A stretch of 57,284 nucleotides of DNA from Bacillus sp. MRMR6 (lineage in GTDB: Bacteria; Bacillota; Bacilli; Bacillales; Cytobacillaceae): the NCBI RefSeq assembly GCF_001940785.1, contig NZ_MSLS01000009.1, forward strand, positions 103,238 through 160,521. The letters run 5' to 3'. This document shows, piece after piece, positions 7,722 through 17,018 of this stretch. Below the pieces are notes generated by a model. The model did no database searches. It was given only the letters and a program-made list of their open reading frames with translations, and was not told where the DNA came from. The position numbers and the translations under genes are program-made. The stretch's first letter is position 1. The number at the start of each line of letters is the position of its first letter.

Positions 7722-8720
7722 ATGATGAAAAAAACTCCATTTGTATACAAACTAATTCTAGGACTCCTGGTGTTAGCGGGAGCCTTTACAGCCGCTATGG
7801 TGTTTGGCGCAGCGGATATCTCAGTCAGAGATGTTTGGTTAGCCCTTACCTCCAACAGCTCAGGGGAAAAAATAAACATCATCCGTGAGATCCGTCTGCC
7901 GCGTGAAGTTGCAGCGATTTTTGTCGGTATCGCCCTCGCTGTAGCTGGCGCGATCATGCAGGGAATCACCCGAAATCCCCTTGCAGATCCTGGCCTGCTC
8001 GGGTTAACGGCCGGAGCCAATGCAGCCCTTGCCATCACTCTTGCGTTCATTTCAACCGCTAACTATTTTGTGATGATGCTCGCTTGCTTTGTTGGGGCAG
8101 GTATTGGTTCACTGCTTGTATTTGGGATTGGTGCAGCAAAAAAGGGTGGTTTTTCACCGTTAAGAATTGTGCTAGCGGGGACGGCCATTTCCACCTTTCT
8201 GTTTGCTATCGCTGAAGGAATCGGCCTTATGTTTAAAATTTCAAAGGATGTTTCCATGTGGACGGCGGGTGGTTTAATCGGAACGACTTGGGGGCAGCTG
8301 GGGATGATTGTTCCCGTTATTGTGATTGGTGTGATCGTATCCCTCATGCTGTCACGCCAGCTGACGATTCTTAGTTTAAGTGAAGAAGTCGCAATTGGCC
8401 TTGGCCAGAAAATCGCCACGATCAAGGTTATTCTTTTCTTGGTTATTATTCTATTAGCAGGGGCTTCGGTTGCCCTTGTTGGAAACATGGCATTCATTGG
8501 GTTAATGGTCCCGCACATCGTCCGGGCGATTGTCGGAACAGATTACCGGTTGATCATCCCGTTTTCGGCAATCGTCGGAGCAAGTTTTATGCTATTTGCC
8601 GACACACTCGGCCGGACCATCAACGCTCCCTATGAAACACCTGTTGCTGCCATCATTGCGATCATTGGACTGCCATTTTTCCTGATGATTGTCCGTAAAG
8701 GGGGCAAGAGCTTCTCATGA
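7722..8720 (+). CDS. fhuB: Siderophore ABC transporter permease FhuB
   Basis: FecCD-family membrane permease (332 residues), about ten helices. The family segments LPREVAAIFVGIALAVAGAIMQ, with GITRNPLADPGLLGLTAGA after it, and the ATPase-contact loop near GNMAFIGLMVPHIVR are intact. It forms the channel with FhuG. Start is ATG at 7722 (a second ATG follows), with only a weak ribosome site about 10 nt upstream. Its 3' end overlaps fhuG by four bases (ATGA), so the two are translationally coupled. Confidence 0.92.
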   Translation: MMKKTPFVYKLILGLLVLAGAFTAAMVFGAADISVRDVWLALTSNSSGEKINIIREIRLPREVAAIFVGIALAVAGAIMQGITRNPLADPGLLGLTAGANAALAITLAFISTANYFVMMLACFVGAGIGSLLVFGIGAAKKGGFSPLRIVLAGTAISTFLFAIAEGIGLMFKISKDVSMWTAGGLIGTTWGQLGMIVPVIVIGVIVSLMLSRQLTILSLSEEVAIGLGQKIATIKVILFLVIILLAGASVALVGNMAFIGLMVPHIVRAIVGTDYRLIIPFSAIVGASFMLFADTLGRTINAPYETPVAAIIAIIGLPFFLMIVRKGGKSFS

Positions 8721-9742
8721 TCCATCCATCATTACTAAAAAAACAACGAATCGTCCTCGCCGTGCTAGCTGGTTTGATTGTTGTCACGATTGTGGTTGCC
8801 ACCGGATTGGGCTATTCCTCTCTTTCCTATGACCGCTTGCTTCCAACCTTACTGGGTCAAGGGACGTTCAAAGAAGAATTTGTGCTATTCGATATTCGCC
8901 TGCCGCGCATCGTCATTACCGTGCTCGCTGGGATGGCCTTGGCTTTATCCGGCTCCATCCTGCAAGGAATTACACGAAATGATTTAGCTGAACCCGGCAT
9001 CATCGGAATCAACTCTGGTGCTGGAGTAGCCATTGCCGTCTACTTTTTATTTTTTCCAATCGAACCCGGGACGTTTATTTATCTATTGCCGGTGGTTGCT
9101 TTCCTAGGTGCAGTCCTGACCACGGTCTTGCTTTACTTATTTTCTTATAAGCGTCATGTCGGGCTTCAGCCGATCAGGCTGGTGCTTGTCGGGGTCGGCT
9201 TTTCCCTGGCACTTTCCGGAGTTATGATTGTTTTAATTTCTTCGGCAGATCGGCAAAAGGTTGACTTCATTGCCAAATGGCTAGCAGGAAATATATGGGG
9301 TACCGACTGGCCATTCATTTTGGCGCTGCTTCCGTGGCTTGTGATTTTGATTCCGTTTACCCTTTACAAAGCGAATCGGCTCAACATCCTCGGGCTAAGT
9401 GAACCCGTTGCAGTAGGCGTCGGGATTCGGATTGAAAAAGAGCGGATCCAATTATTAATAGCATCGGTGGCCCTTGCGGCGTCGGCCGTATCCGTTACAG
9501 GCGGCATCGCCTTTATCGGACTAATGGCCCCGCATATCGCAAAACGATTGGTCGGCCCAAGAAATCAGCTGTTCATACCGGTGAGCATCCTCATCGGCGG
9601 CTGGCTCCTCTTAACCGCCGACACCATCGGAAGAAACATCACAACCGCCGAAGGAATCCCAGCCGGAATCATCGTATCTCTTATCGGCGCCCCGTACTTC
9701 ATCTATTTGTTAATGCGCAGGGACGGTTCTGCTGCTTCCTAA
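8717..9742 (+). CDS. fhuG: Siderophore ABC transporter permease FhuG
   Basis: Second FecCD-family permease (341 residues), with RLPRIVITVLAGMALALSG, the ITRNDLAEPGIIGINSGAG segment and the coupling-loop motif GGIAFIGLMAPHIAKRL. Together with FhuB it makes the heterodimeric membrane channel. The C-terminus is odd: after YLLMRR the last residues (DGSAAS) and the stop are read from the left arm of repeat copy D, so the repeat has replaced the original end of the gene. Confidence 0.92.
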   Translation: MIHPSLLKKQRIVLAVLAGLIVVTIVVATGLGYSSLSYDRLLPTLLGQGTFKEEFVLFDIRLPRIVITVLAGMALALSGSILQGITRNDLAEPGIIGINSGAGVAIAVYFLFFPIEPGTFIYLLPVVAFLGAVLTTVLLYLFSYKRHVGLQPIRLVLVGVGFSLALSGVMIVLISSADRQKVDFIAKWLAGNIWGTDWPFILALLPWLVILIPFTLYKANRLNILGLSEPVAVGVGIRIEKERIQLLIASVALAASAVSVTGGIAFIGLMAPHIAKRLVGPRNQLFIPVSILIGGWLLLTADTIGRNITTAEGIPAGIIVSLIGAPYFIYLLMRRDGSAAS

Positions 9743-9770
9743 CGGAAGCAGGAGAACCGTCCCCGCGTCA
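9716..9770. repeat. Copy D of the hairpin repeat, entering the fhuG reading frame
   Basis: GGGACGGTTCTGCTGCTTCC, short loop, GGAAGCAGGAGAACCGTCCC. It is the only thing between fhuG (rightward) and the permease remnant (leftward), and could act as a bidirectional terminator. Confidence 0.9.
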
Positions 9771-9772
9771 TT

Positions 9773-10583
9773 TTACTCTACATTTAGATTTGAGTCTTTT
9801 TTGGCTAGTTTTAGGTAGATCATGTAGATGATTCCGACCGCCATCCAGCCGAATCCGAGCATTTTCGAGGTGGGGTCAAGACTATACCAAACAAAGCCGA
9901 TTATGACAAACCCGATTAAAGGGAAAACTAGATGGTTTAGGTAATCCTTGCTCTTTTGCTTGCGGATGAAGTAGTTAATAACCGAAAGATGCAGGAATAA
10001 GAACGCAGTTAATGCACCAAAGTTAACAAGGGATGCAAGACTATTAATCTGCGAAGCAAACCCCAAAGTTACAACAAGGGAAATACCAGCAACAAGCAGG
10101 GTACTAATATACGGTGTCTGGTACTTTTTATGGACCTTTGATAGAATCTTAGGCAGCTTCTTGTCACGTGCCATACTATAAAGAATCCGCGGCCGCTTGT
10201 GCTACCAATGCATCTGCAATTCCCCATGCCAATGCTGTTGCTAAGATGGTTGTCCATTTTAACCAAGGTCCCCCTGCAACTTCAGCAATTTGGTAAAACG
10301 CAACATCAGCATTTTCGAATGTTGTATAATCAGGCCAAATTAGTGCGGCAACCCATGTCTGGATGATAAACAGCACGCCTACTACTAATAAGGAGAAAAT
10401 AATTGCCCGGCCAACCACCTTCTTGCCGCCCTTTGTTTCTTCCTTCTCAAGCCGAACCTTAATATTCTCCAACTCCAAAACATCAAGCTCTTCATCCAAC
10501 AACCTTAACATCACCAACACCACAAACCCCACAATCGGCATCAAAACACCCAAAAACATCACCACAACAAACACAAGCCCCAC
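9773..10583 (-). pseudogene. Amino acid permease (APC family) remnant, 5'-truncated and frameshifted
   Basis: Two adjacent leftward reading frames (10176-10583 and 9773-10174) read as one APC permease: TWVAALIWPDYTTFENADVA, ATALAWGIADALVAQAAA, then with a frame change RILYSMARDKKLPKILSKVH. SMARDKKLPK-like segments are typical of the middle of the family. The frame breaks at about 10185-10195 in a GC-rich stretch holding GCGGCCGC. The first half of the transporter (about 200 residues) is missing: the remaining 5' end begins within a helix. No ribosome site or promoter was seen. Function is presumably lost. Confidence 0.8.
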
Positions 10584-10631
10584 CTCCCCCCTATTATCTG
10601 AATATATTGTAAATCAAAAAAGAGAGGAATC

Positions 10632-10670
10632 AAAGGGACGGTTCTACTGGCAGTAGAACCGTCCCCGCGC
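10632..10670. repeat. Copy E of the hairpin repeat, short form
   Basis: GGGACGGTTCTACTG directly joined to CAGTAGAACCGTCCC: a perfect inverted repeat with no loop bases, shorter than the other copies and with ACTG in place of CCTGCTTCC. It lies between the permease remnant and the SDR gene. Confidence 0.85.
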
Positions 10671-10686
10671 AACTCCCGCTCAACTT

Positions 10687-11499
10687 TTAAACTACAACCC
10701 CGCCCGAGATCTTGATTGACTCACCGACTAGGTTTCCTACGGCGCCGGAAAGCATGAAGATAATGGTAGTGGCAACTTCTTCTGGGGTGGTTAGCCTCCC
10801 TGATGGGAATCCTGTTTCTATCTTTGTCATCTGCTCCTCATACGGGATTCCAGCTTCCTCTGCCTTTTTGCTAATTAGCTGACGTGCCATCGGTGTGTCG
10901 ACAAACCCGGGGCAAACGGCGTTTACATTAATATTGGACTTGATGGCTTCTAATGCAAGGGATTGAGTGAAGCCGATTAAAGCAAATTTACTCGAAGCAT
11001 AGGCAGTTCCCCCGTAGGTTCCTCTTAGACCAGAGAGTGAGGCCACATTAACGATAGCCCCTTTCCGCTGTTCCTTCATTTTTTTATAAATTTCCTTGGT
11101 TAATAGAACCGAGGATGTGTAATTAAGATGCATAATTTCGCCCAGCTTTTCCTCGTCTAATTCGTCTAAAATGATGTTCTCAGCAATTCCTGCGGCGTTT
11201 ACAAGCCCTGTGATCACACCTAATTTCCCTTCACAATACTCAATCAGCTTCAAGCGGTCATCCTCGAAACCCATATCAGCAGCAAACATAGCAATCTTAC
11301 TTTCATCAGTGATCGGCTTCAATCTTTCGTATAAAGCAACCAACTTACTTTCGTTTCTTCCAGTAATTGAAACAGTAGCACCACAGGCTGCCGCCATTTT
11401 GGCCGTTTCGTAACCGATTCCCCCCGTGGCTCCTGTAATCAGTACATGCTTGCCATGAAGTGCTGTGCTAGCAAAAAGCAAATCAATCATTCCTTTCAA
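10687..11499 (-). CDS. Short-chain dehydrogenase/reductase (SDR)
   Basis: Classical SDR of about 265-270 residues using NAD(P). Cofactor motif TGATGGIG at 22-29, NAAG at 101-104, catalytic Ser154, Tyr167 and Lys171 (YASSK), and the PGFVDTPM segment after the active site. The substrate is not evident. The start is unclear: TTG at 11499 has no good ribosome site; AAAGGA lies 9 nt before an in-frame TTG at 11481, which would still leave the cofactor motif intact. It follows the SSS symporter in the same direction but a degenerate repeat (copy F) separates them, so operon membership is uncertain. Confidence 0.85.
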   Translation of the reverse strand: MKGMIDLLFASTALHGKHVLITGATGGIGYETAKMAAACGATVSITGRNESKLVALYERLKPITDESKIAMFAADMGFEDDRLKLIEYCEGKLGVITGLVNAAGIAENIILDELDEEKLGEIMHLNYTSSVLLTKEIYKKMKEQRKGAIVNVASLSGLRGTYGGTAYASSKFALIGFTQSLALEAIKSNINVNAVCPGFVDTPMARQLISKKAEEAGIPYEEQMTKIETGFPSGRLTTPEEVATTIIFMLSGAVGNLVGESIKISGGVVV

Positions 11500-11503
11500 A
11501 AAT

Positions 11504-11541
11504 AAAGGACGGAATCCTCCCCGAAGCAGAAGACCGTCCCT
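11504..11541. repeat. Copy F, degenerate hairpin repeat
   Basis: AAAGGACGGAATCCTCC and GAAGCAGAAGACCGTCCC are diverged arms of the repeat, at the 5' end of the SDR gene. This is the only copy seen abutting a gene start rather than a gene end. Confidence 0.6.
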
Positions 11542-11553
11542 TCATTTTTATTA

Positions 11554-12999
11554 TTATGATATCTTTTTTTCAGGTTTTAAAAGTTTATTTTCTCTCATTC
11601 TAGTTTCAATAAGTGTTCCAAAGATAAGTACGATTAAAGTAAACGGCAAGCCCATGAAAATCGGATCTAACGACCATACGAAGACGACTTCTCCGCCTGC
11701 ACTGCCTGCCGCTTGGTTGCCTATAATAATACCAATAACGGTACCCACGGCTCCTATGATCATCGCTAAAATGGTAGATATATAGGCTTTTCTCGCGGTC
11801 TTCCAAAAAATCAAGGCCAATAATACAGGTGTTAACGATGCCGCCATGATCCTTCCTCCGGTCAGCAGCAATTCCAAGATATAAGGCAGCGAACGGCCGA
11901 TGAGCGTACCTGCAATCGCAACAACGACAATCGAAATTCTCGTTACTAAAACGGTTGTTTTCTCAGAAGCGTCTGGATTAATCAATCGCTTGTAAACATC
12001 CAAAGAAATATTGGAGGCAGTCGTTAATACCGTTGAGCTAAGTGTCGATATACAGGAGGCAACAATAATAACGGAAAAAATAAGACCGCCAATCGAACCG
12101 AACAGGGATGTCATTGAAATAAAGGCTTCAGAAGGCGAAATCGTAGGGAAAATCACAACCGCTAAGGTTCCAATTAGGAACGGAACCATGTACCAGGCGA
12201 TGGCAATCAACCCGCCATTTCTAAAAGACTTTCTCGCCACTTCATCACTTTCTGCAGACAGTCCTCGTTGAATTAACGTTTGATAACCAAGGCATGTTAA
12301 TGCACCTGCAATAATCCAGGCAATTGTTTGCGATTCGCCTGCATTCCATACATCGATATGTGTTGCTGGGATGAGGTTGACGAATTCTGTCCAGCCGCCA
12401 ATATAAGCAATCCCTAATGGAATCAAAAGTGTGGTACCGATGAGAATAATAGCTGCTTGGATCGTATCGGTAATCATAACCGCCCACATTCCGCCAAGAA
12501 TCGTAAAGGCAAGTGTCACCGCTAGGGTAATCACCAGCGCTAAATCCAAGGAAATGTCAAACACCGATCGGAACACAACCGCCATTCCAATCGCTGCTCC
12601 CGCGGTAACCCCTAAATCACGACAAATGACTAAGATGGTCGAAACGAGACGATGGGGCCAGCCAAAAAACCGCTCAAACAATTCTGGGATGGTGGTGATA
12701 TTGGTTCTTCTTAAGCGCGGAATAAACCAGTAGCCCATCCACATTAAACAGACCACAAACCCTAAACTAGCAAAATATCCTGATATACCTAGAGAAAAAC
12801 CGGAACCCCCATACCCCAAAAGGGTTGCCGAATTAATCAGAGTAGCAACGATACCACCTGTTACCAGCCATGTAGGAACCGCTCTGCCGGCAAGGATAAA
12901 GTCGCCGGAATCCTTTTTATTCATCTTCTTCGCAGCCCACGGACCAACTAGAATCATGACCAAGAAATAAATCGCAAAAAGAGTTGCTGCCATTCCCAT
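11554..12999 (-). CDS. Sodium:solute symporter (SSS family)
   Basis: A 481-residue membrane protein with about 13 helices. SSS features include the sodium-site region GGIVATLINSATLLGYGG early on, ILGGMWAVMITDTIQ in the middle, and SCISTLSSTVLTTASNISLD on a later helix. It is expected to bring a nitrogenous solute into the cell with Na+. It lies 15 nt downstream of a small membrane protein and the hydantoinase genes, so the likely cargo is the substrate of that cluster (inference). AGAGGGG precedes the start codon. Confidence 0.9.
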   Translation of the reverse strand: MGMAATLFAIYFLVMILVGPWAAKKMNKKDSGDFILAGRAVPTWLVTGGIVATLINSATLLGYGGSGFSLGISGYFASLGFVVCLMWMGYWFIPRLRRTNITTIPELFERFFGWPHRLVSTILVICRDLGVTAGAAIGMAVVFRSVFDISLDLALVITLAVTLAFTILGGMWAVMITDTIQAAIILIGTTLLIPLGIAYIGGWTEFVNLIPATHIDVWNAGESQTIAWIIAGALTCLGYQTLIQRGLSAESDEVARKSFRNGGLIAIAWYMVPFLIGTLAVVIFPTISPSEAFISMTSLFGSIGGLIFSVIIVASCISTLSSTVLTTASNISLDVYKRLINPDASEKTTVLVTRISIVVVAIAGTLIGRSLPYILELLLTGGRIMAASLTPVLLALIFWKTARKAYISTILAMIIGAVGTVIGIIIGNQAAGSAGGEVVFVWSLDPIFMGLPFTLIVLIFGTLIETRMRENKLLKPEKKIS

Positions 13000-13014
13000 C
13001 CATCCCCTCTTTAA

Positions 13015-13164
13015 TTATTTACCTAATAAAAATGACCAACCGTACACATACGCAAAGGTTAAAATGATTAACCCAATGAATAGTCCAAACATCTTGCCTG
13101 GAGGTGAAACCACCTCGTCCATCTCAGAACCATCACTTTTTAATACTTTCTCCTGTTCTTTCAA
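13015..13164 (-). CDS. Small single-helix membrane protein next to the SSS symporter
   Basis: About 49 residues: a charged N-terminus (KEQEKVLKSDG) and one hydrophobic helix (MFGLFIGLIILTFAYVYGW). AAGGAG lies 9 nt before the TTG at 13164; longer frames starting in hydB lack a ribosome site. I do not recognise a named family. Its position immediately before the symporter, in the same operon, recalls other small proteins paired with SSS carriers, so an accessory or stabilising subunit is a reasonable guess. Confidence 0.65.
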   Translation of the reverse strand: MKEQEKVLKSDGSEMDEVVSPPGKMFGLFIGLIILTFAYVYGWSFLLGK

Positions 13165-13180
13165 TTGAATCATCTCCTTG

Positions 13181-14920
13181 TTAAGAATATTGGGCAAGGC
13201 GTACACGACTGGTCTCCGCTTCATGAACCGCTATGCCCTCTTCTTCTAGGACCACGCCGTAATCCTCCTTTGCCTGTTGAAAATCTATGTGCCCTAATAC
13301 AACATCCTTTAAGACGAATTGCGGATCGCGTTCGAATGGAGAACCATATCCGCCTCCACCAGCAGTCGCTAAACGAATCTTACTTCCTTTATCCGCCTTC
13401 ATCGTAACCTTCGAAGAAAGAGCCATTTTTTCTCCTTCTGGGGTTACAAGCGTGCAAGAAGAGGTTTGTCCGCCTTTTCCATTAAATAATCCCCATGGCT
13501 GATGTTTCTGACGGTCGGACATCAAGGTAATCGTGAAATCATCGCCGAGCAGGGTCAACTCTCTTTCCATTCCTAATCCGCCGCGGAATTTTCCAGCACC
13601 GCCGCTACCATCAATCAGCCCATATTTATTTACAAAGAACGGAAAGGTCTGTTCCATCACCTCTACTGGTGTATTTAACGTGTTGGTCATATTGGTATGA
13701 ACGCCATCCATCCCATCTAAATCAAGTAAACCTCCCTGACCGCCACCGTATGTTTCCACATAGGAAAAATAGCTCTCTTTCTCTGGGTCGAATCCTCCAA
13801 TAGCAAAACCGTTCATCGTCCCCGAACAAGCAGCCATTGACCTTTCCGGTAATACTTGAACGAGAGCACCGAAGATCGTATCAGTGATTCGTTGAGATGT
13901 GTTGGAGTTCGCGTTGGAAACCGGCGCCGGAAAATTAGGGTTGACGATCGTTCCTTTTGGAGCATGGATTTTTATACTGCGGTACGTTCCTGCATTAGGC
14001 GGAACCTCTGAATCCAATATCGCTTTTAAGGCATAGTACACGCAGGCATTGGTGACACCGTGTGTCGAGTTGACGGGTCCTTGCGTTTGCTTGGCAGAGC
14101 CGGTGAAATCCACTTCAATGGTGTCCTCAGCAACTTTTACTAAAGCTTGAATCTCTAACTCATCTTCGGTTATTCCGTCTCCCTCGAGGATATCTTTAAA
14201 TTGATAGCTTCCATTAGGTACCTTTGTGATGGCTGCCCTCATTCTTCGGTCTGAATAGTTCATGATCTCTTCCATACAGTCAAAAACAAAATCAACAGAG
14301 TGCTTTTCGATCAGATCAATTAAGCGAGTTTCCGCGACTTTATTGGCTGCCAGTTGTGCATAAATGTCTCCGAGTACTTCTTTTCCGGTTCGGACATTTT
14401 TTTCCAAAAGGCGGATCATTTCTTGATCCAATACACCCTCTCGTTGTATACGAACAGCTGGGATCCGCAATCCTTCATGGAAAATCTCCGTTGCTTTTAC
14501 TGACATACTACCTGGAGAAAGTCCCCCCACATCAACATGGTGGGCGATATTTGCGGCAAGTCCTACAAGTTTCCCGTGTAAAAAGATCGGACTAATCATA
14601 AAAATATCAGGAAGATGAGAGCCGCTGATGTACGGGTCATTGATTAAAATCGCATCACCTTCTTTTAACAGATCTGGCGGAAAGAGCTTGAGAACCTCAT
14701 GGACAACAGAAGGCATTAAGCCAAGGTGAAGAGGGACATGCTCAGCTTGCGCTACGAGATCGCCATTTTTCGTATAGATGGCAGTCGAACAGTCCATTCG
14801 GTCCTTGATGTTGGTTGATAGAGCAGTGCGAATGAGCGTAACACCCATTTCTTCTGCGATCGTATAAAAGGCATTTTTCATAACCTCGAGTGTGATGCCA
14901 TCAATCTTACGAGAGAACAT
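13181..14920 (-). CDS. hyuB: Hydantoinase/oxoprolinase B subunit (HyuB)
   Basis: About 579 residues matching the HyuB/HydB family across its length: ITLEVMKNAFYTIAEEMGVTLIRTA, a run of early segments LINDPYISGSHLPDI, AHHVDVGG, then GGQGGLLDLDGMDGVHTNM and a late AGGGGYG. With HyuA it forms an ATP-dependent amide-ring-opening enzyme (hydantoin, N-methylhydantoin, 5-oxoproline or acetophenone-carboxylase-like substrates). The start is ATG at 14920 with AGGAGG upstream; it overlaps the hyuA stop by 14 nt, so the two are coupled. Confidence 0.93.
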   Translation of the reverse strand: MFSRKIDGITLEVMKNAFYTIAEEMGVTLIRTALSTNIKDRMDCSTAIYTKNGDLVAQAEHVPLHLGLMPSVVHEVLKLFPPDLLKEGDAILINDPYISGSHLPDIFMISPIFLHGKLVGLAANIAHHVDVGGLSPGSMSVKATEIFHEGLRIPAVRIQREGVLDQEMIRLLEKNVRTGKEVLGDIYAQLAANKVAETRLIDLIEKHSVDFVFDCMEEIMNYSDRRMRAAITKVPNGSYQFKDILEGDGITEDELEIQALVKVAEDTIEVDFTGSAKQTQGPVNSTHGVTNACVYYALKAILDSEVPPNAGTYRSIKIHAPKGTIVNPNFPAPVSNANSNTSQRITDTIFGALVQVLPERSMAACSGTMNGFAIGGFDPEKESYFSYVETYGGGQGGLLDLDGMDGVHTNMTNTLNTPVEVMEQTFPFFVNKYGLIDGSGGAGKFRGGLGMERELTLLGDDFTITLMSDRQKHQPWGLFNGKGGQTSSCTLVTPEGEKMALSSKVTMKADKGSKIRLATAGGGGYGSPFERDPQFVLKDVVLGHIDFQQAKEDYGVVLEEEGIAVHEAETSRVRLAQYS

Positions 14921-16991
14921 ACTGTTCTTCCTCCTTTGCTTCCACATTGGACAAGTTAATAATCAGATTTCCGTCTAGGGTGGTGATCGCTGTTTGTTCC
15001 GGGTAGACAATGATCGTTGAATCAAGCTGTTCAATAATCGCCGGGCCCGAAATCACGGTCTCGGTATTAAGATCACTGCGCTGGTAGACAGGTGTTTCAT
15101 AGAAGGACGTTTCAAAATAAACAGCCCGTTTGCCGATTGGTTTCAATTCAAGTGCCTTTGCCGCTTTTCTATGATCGTTTTTAACTTTTTTAATTTTTCC
15201 GATGCCGACTAAGCGGATATTGGCCATTTCAAGCTTCTCTCCTATGCGGTTAAAGCCGTATATATTCTTATGTGTATCATGGAAGGTAGCCATGGCTTCA
15301 GTTATGATTTGACCGGTCACGTACAAGCTGTTTAGTGGGATCGTAATTTCATATGCTTGGTGAAGGTAACGAAGGTCCAAGCTCGCTCGCAGCTCGGAGG
15401 CTTCTGTGGAAAACCCTTCTTCGGTTAAGTCTTTTCTCGCTTTGACGATTAAGTCATTGATCCTAACGTTTAAATGGTCATGTGTGATTTCCGATAAAGG
15501 AGCAGAAAAAGCTTTGACATAATCATGCTTAACATCTGCCATCAACATCCCTGTCGCACAGGTAATACCTGGGGTAGGGGGGATAATCACTTCCTTTGAC
15601 CCGATTTCTCTTGCAATATCCACCGCGTGCAGCGGACCAGCTCCACCAAACGCCATTAACGAAAAATCACGAGGATCATGCCCTTTTTCCACTGAAATCA
15701 CACGAATTCCTCTTACCATATTCGCGTTAATTACCTTTAAAATCCCTTCGGCCGCTTCTTCTACGGTAATGCCTAATGGGTCAGCTATCTTTTCTTTCAC
15801 GACCTTTCTCGCTGACTCTACATCCATTTTCATTCTTCCGCCTAAAATCGAGTCCGGATTCAACCGGCCGAGTATCACGTTCGCATCACTTACGGTTGGC
15901 TCGGTTCCGCCTTTTCCGTAACAAACAGGACCAGGATCGGCACCAGCACTATGAGGGCCCACACGGAGGGCACCACCCGTATCAATCCAGGCAATACTGC
16001 CACCGCCAGAACCAATCGTATGCATATCAATCATCGGAACCTTGATTGGACGTCCTTCAACGTCACTGATGGTCGTATACTGTGGGATTCCCTTCTCAAT
16101 CAACGCGGTGTCTAGACTTGTTCCTCCCATATCTATGGTAATAATATTTTTAAACTCCGTATTCTGGGCAACAAGACTACCGGCAAGCACACCGCCAGCA
16201 GGACCAGATAAAACGGTACGAATCGGCATATTCATCGCGGTTTCTGCACTGATAATTCCGCCGTTCGATTGCATAATATATAAGCTGCTTGGAATATCTA
16301 ATTCGTTCAAAGCAGACTTTAAATGTCCAAGATAAAATTTCATTTTTGGCAGCACATAGGCATTCGCCACAACAGTACTAGTACGCTCATATTCTTTAAT
16401 CTCTGGCAGCACTTCACAAGACAGTGTGATTGGAAGATCGGAAAGCGCTTCTGCTAAAATCTCCTTTACCTTCTGTTCATTCGCTGCATTGATGTACGAA
16501 TGCATAAAGCAAATCGCGACAGACGTAATTTTGTTTGCTTTTAACTCCTCTGCCAGTTGTAAGACTTCCTTTCTATCGACTTCCCGAATGATGTTGCCGA
16601 GATAATCCATTCGTTCATCCAGTTCGAATCGAAGGTTTCTTGGCACTAATGGGTCCGATCTTCGTGCCCTAAAGTCATACAACTTCGGCCGTGTTTGCCG
16701 GCCAATTTGCAGTACATCCTTAAAGCCTTTAGTCGTAATTAATGCTGTCCTTGAACCCTTTCCCTCGAGCAGGGCATTTGTCGCCACCGTAGAACCATGA
16801 ATAAAGAAGGAAATCTGTTCAAAGTCAATCCCCGTCTCCGTGACGATTTGCTTCACTGCGTTAATAACAGCCAGAGAAGGATTGGTTGGTGTGGATGGGA
16901 CCTTTGTAATAAACATTTCTCCCGTCTGCTCATTCATTAACGATACATCGGTGAAGGTACCGCCTGTATCTACTCCAATTCGATAATTCAT
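14907..16991 (-). CDS. hyuA: Hydantoinase/oxoprolinase A subunit (HyuA)
   Basis: A 694-residue ATP-binding subunit. The N-terminus MNYRIGVDTGGTFTDVSL is the phosphate-binding loop of the family; TIDMGGTSLD and GGGSIAWID in the middle and MAFGGAGPLHA later complete the actin-like ATPase core. It phosphorylates the amide so that the ring can be hydrolysed with HyuB. AGGAGG is 8 nt before the ATG. It is 27 nt downstream of the FAD oxidase gene. The oxidase/hyuAB combination would fit conversion of N-methylhydantoin toward sarcosine, though an N-carbamoylsarcosine amidase was not seen. Confidence 0.93.
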   Translation of the reverse strand: MNYRIGVDTGGTFTDVSLMNEQTGEMFITKVPSTPTNPSLAVINAVKQIVTETGIDFEQISFFIHGSTVATNALLEGKGSRTALITTKGFKDVLQIGRQTRPKLYDFRARRSDPLVPRNLRFELDERMDYLGNIIREVDRKEVLQLAEELKANKITSVAICFMHSYINAANEQKVKEILAEALSDLPITLSCEVLPEIKEYERTSTVVANAYVLPKMKFYLGHLKSALNELDIPSSLYIMQSNGGIISAETAMNMPIRTVLSGPAGGVLAGSLVAQNTEFKNIITIDMGGTSLDTALIEKGIPQYTTISDVEGRPIKVPMIDMHTIGSGGGSIAWIDTGGALRVGPHSAGADPGPVCYGKGGTEPTVSDANVILGRLNPDSILGGRMKMDVESARKVVKEKIADPLGITVEEAAEGILKVINANMVRGIRVISVEKGHDPRDFSLMAFGGAGPLHAVDIAREIGSKEVIIPPTPGITCATGMLMADVKHDYVKAFSAPLSEITHDHLNVRINDLIVKARKDLTEEGFSTEASELRASLDLRYLHQAYEITIPLNSLYVTGQIITEAMATFHDTHKNIYGFNRIGEKLEMANIRLVGIGKIKKVKNDHRKAAKALELKPIGKRAVYFETSFYETPVYQRSDLNTETVISGPAIIEQLDSTIIVYPEQTAITTLDGNLIINLSNVEAKEEEQYVLS

Positions 16992-17018
16992 CTAGTAATT
17001 CCTCCTGTTTCTATCTAT

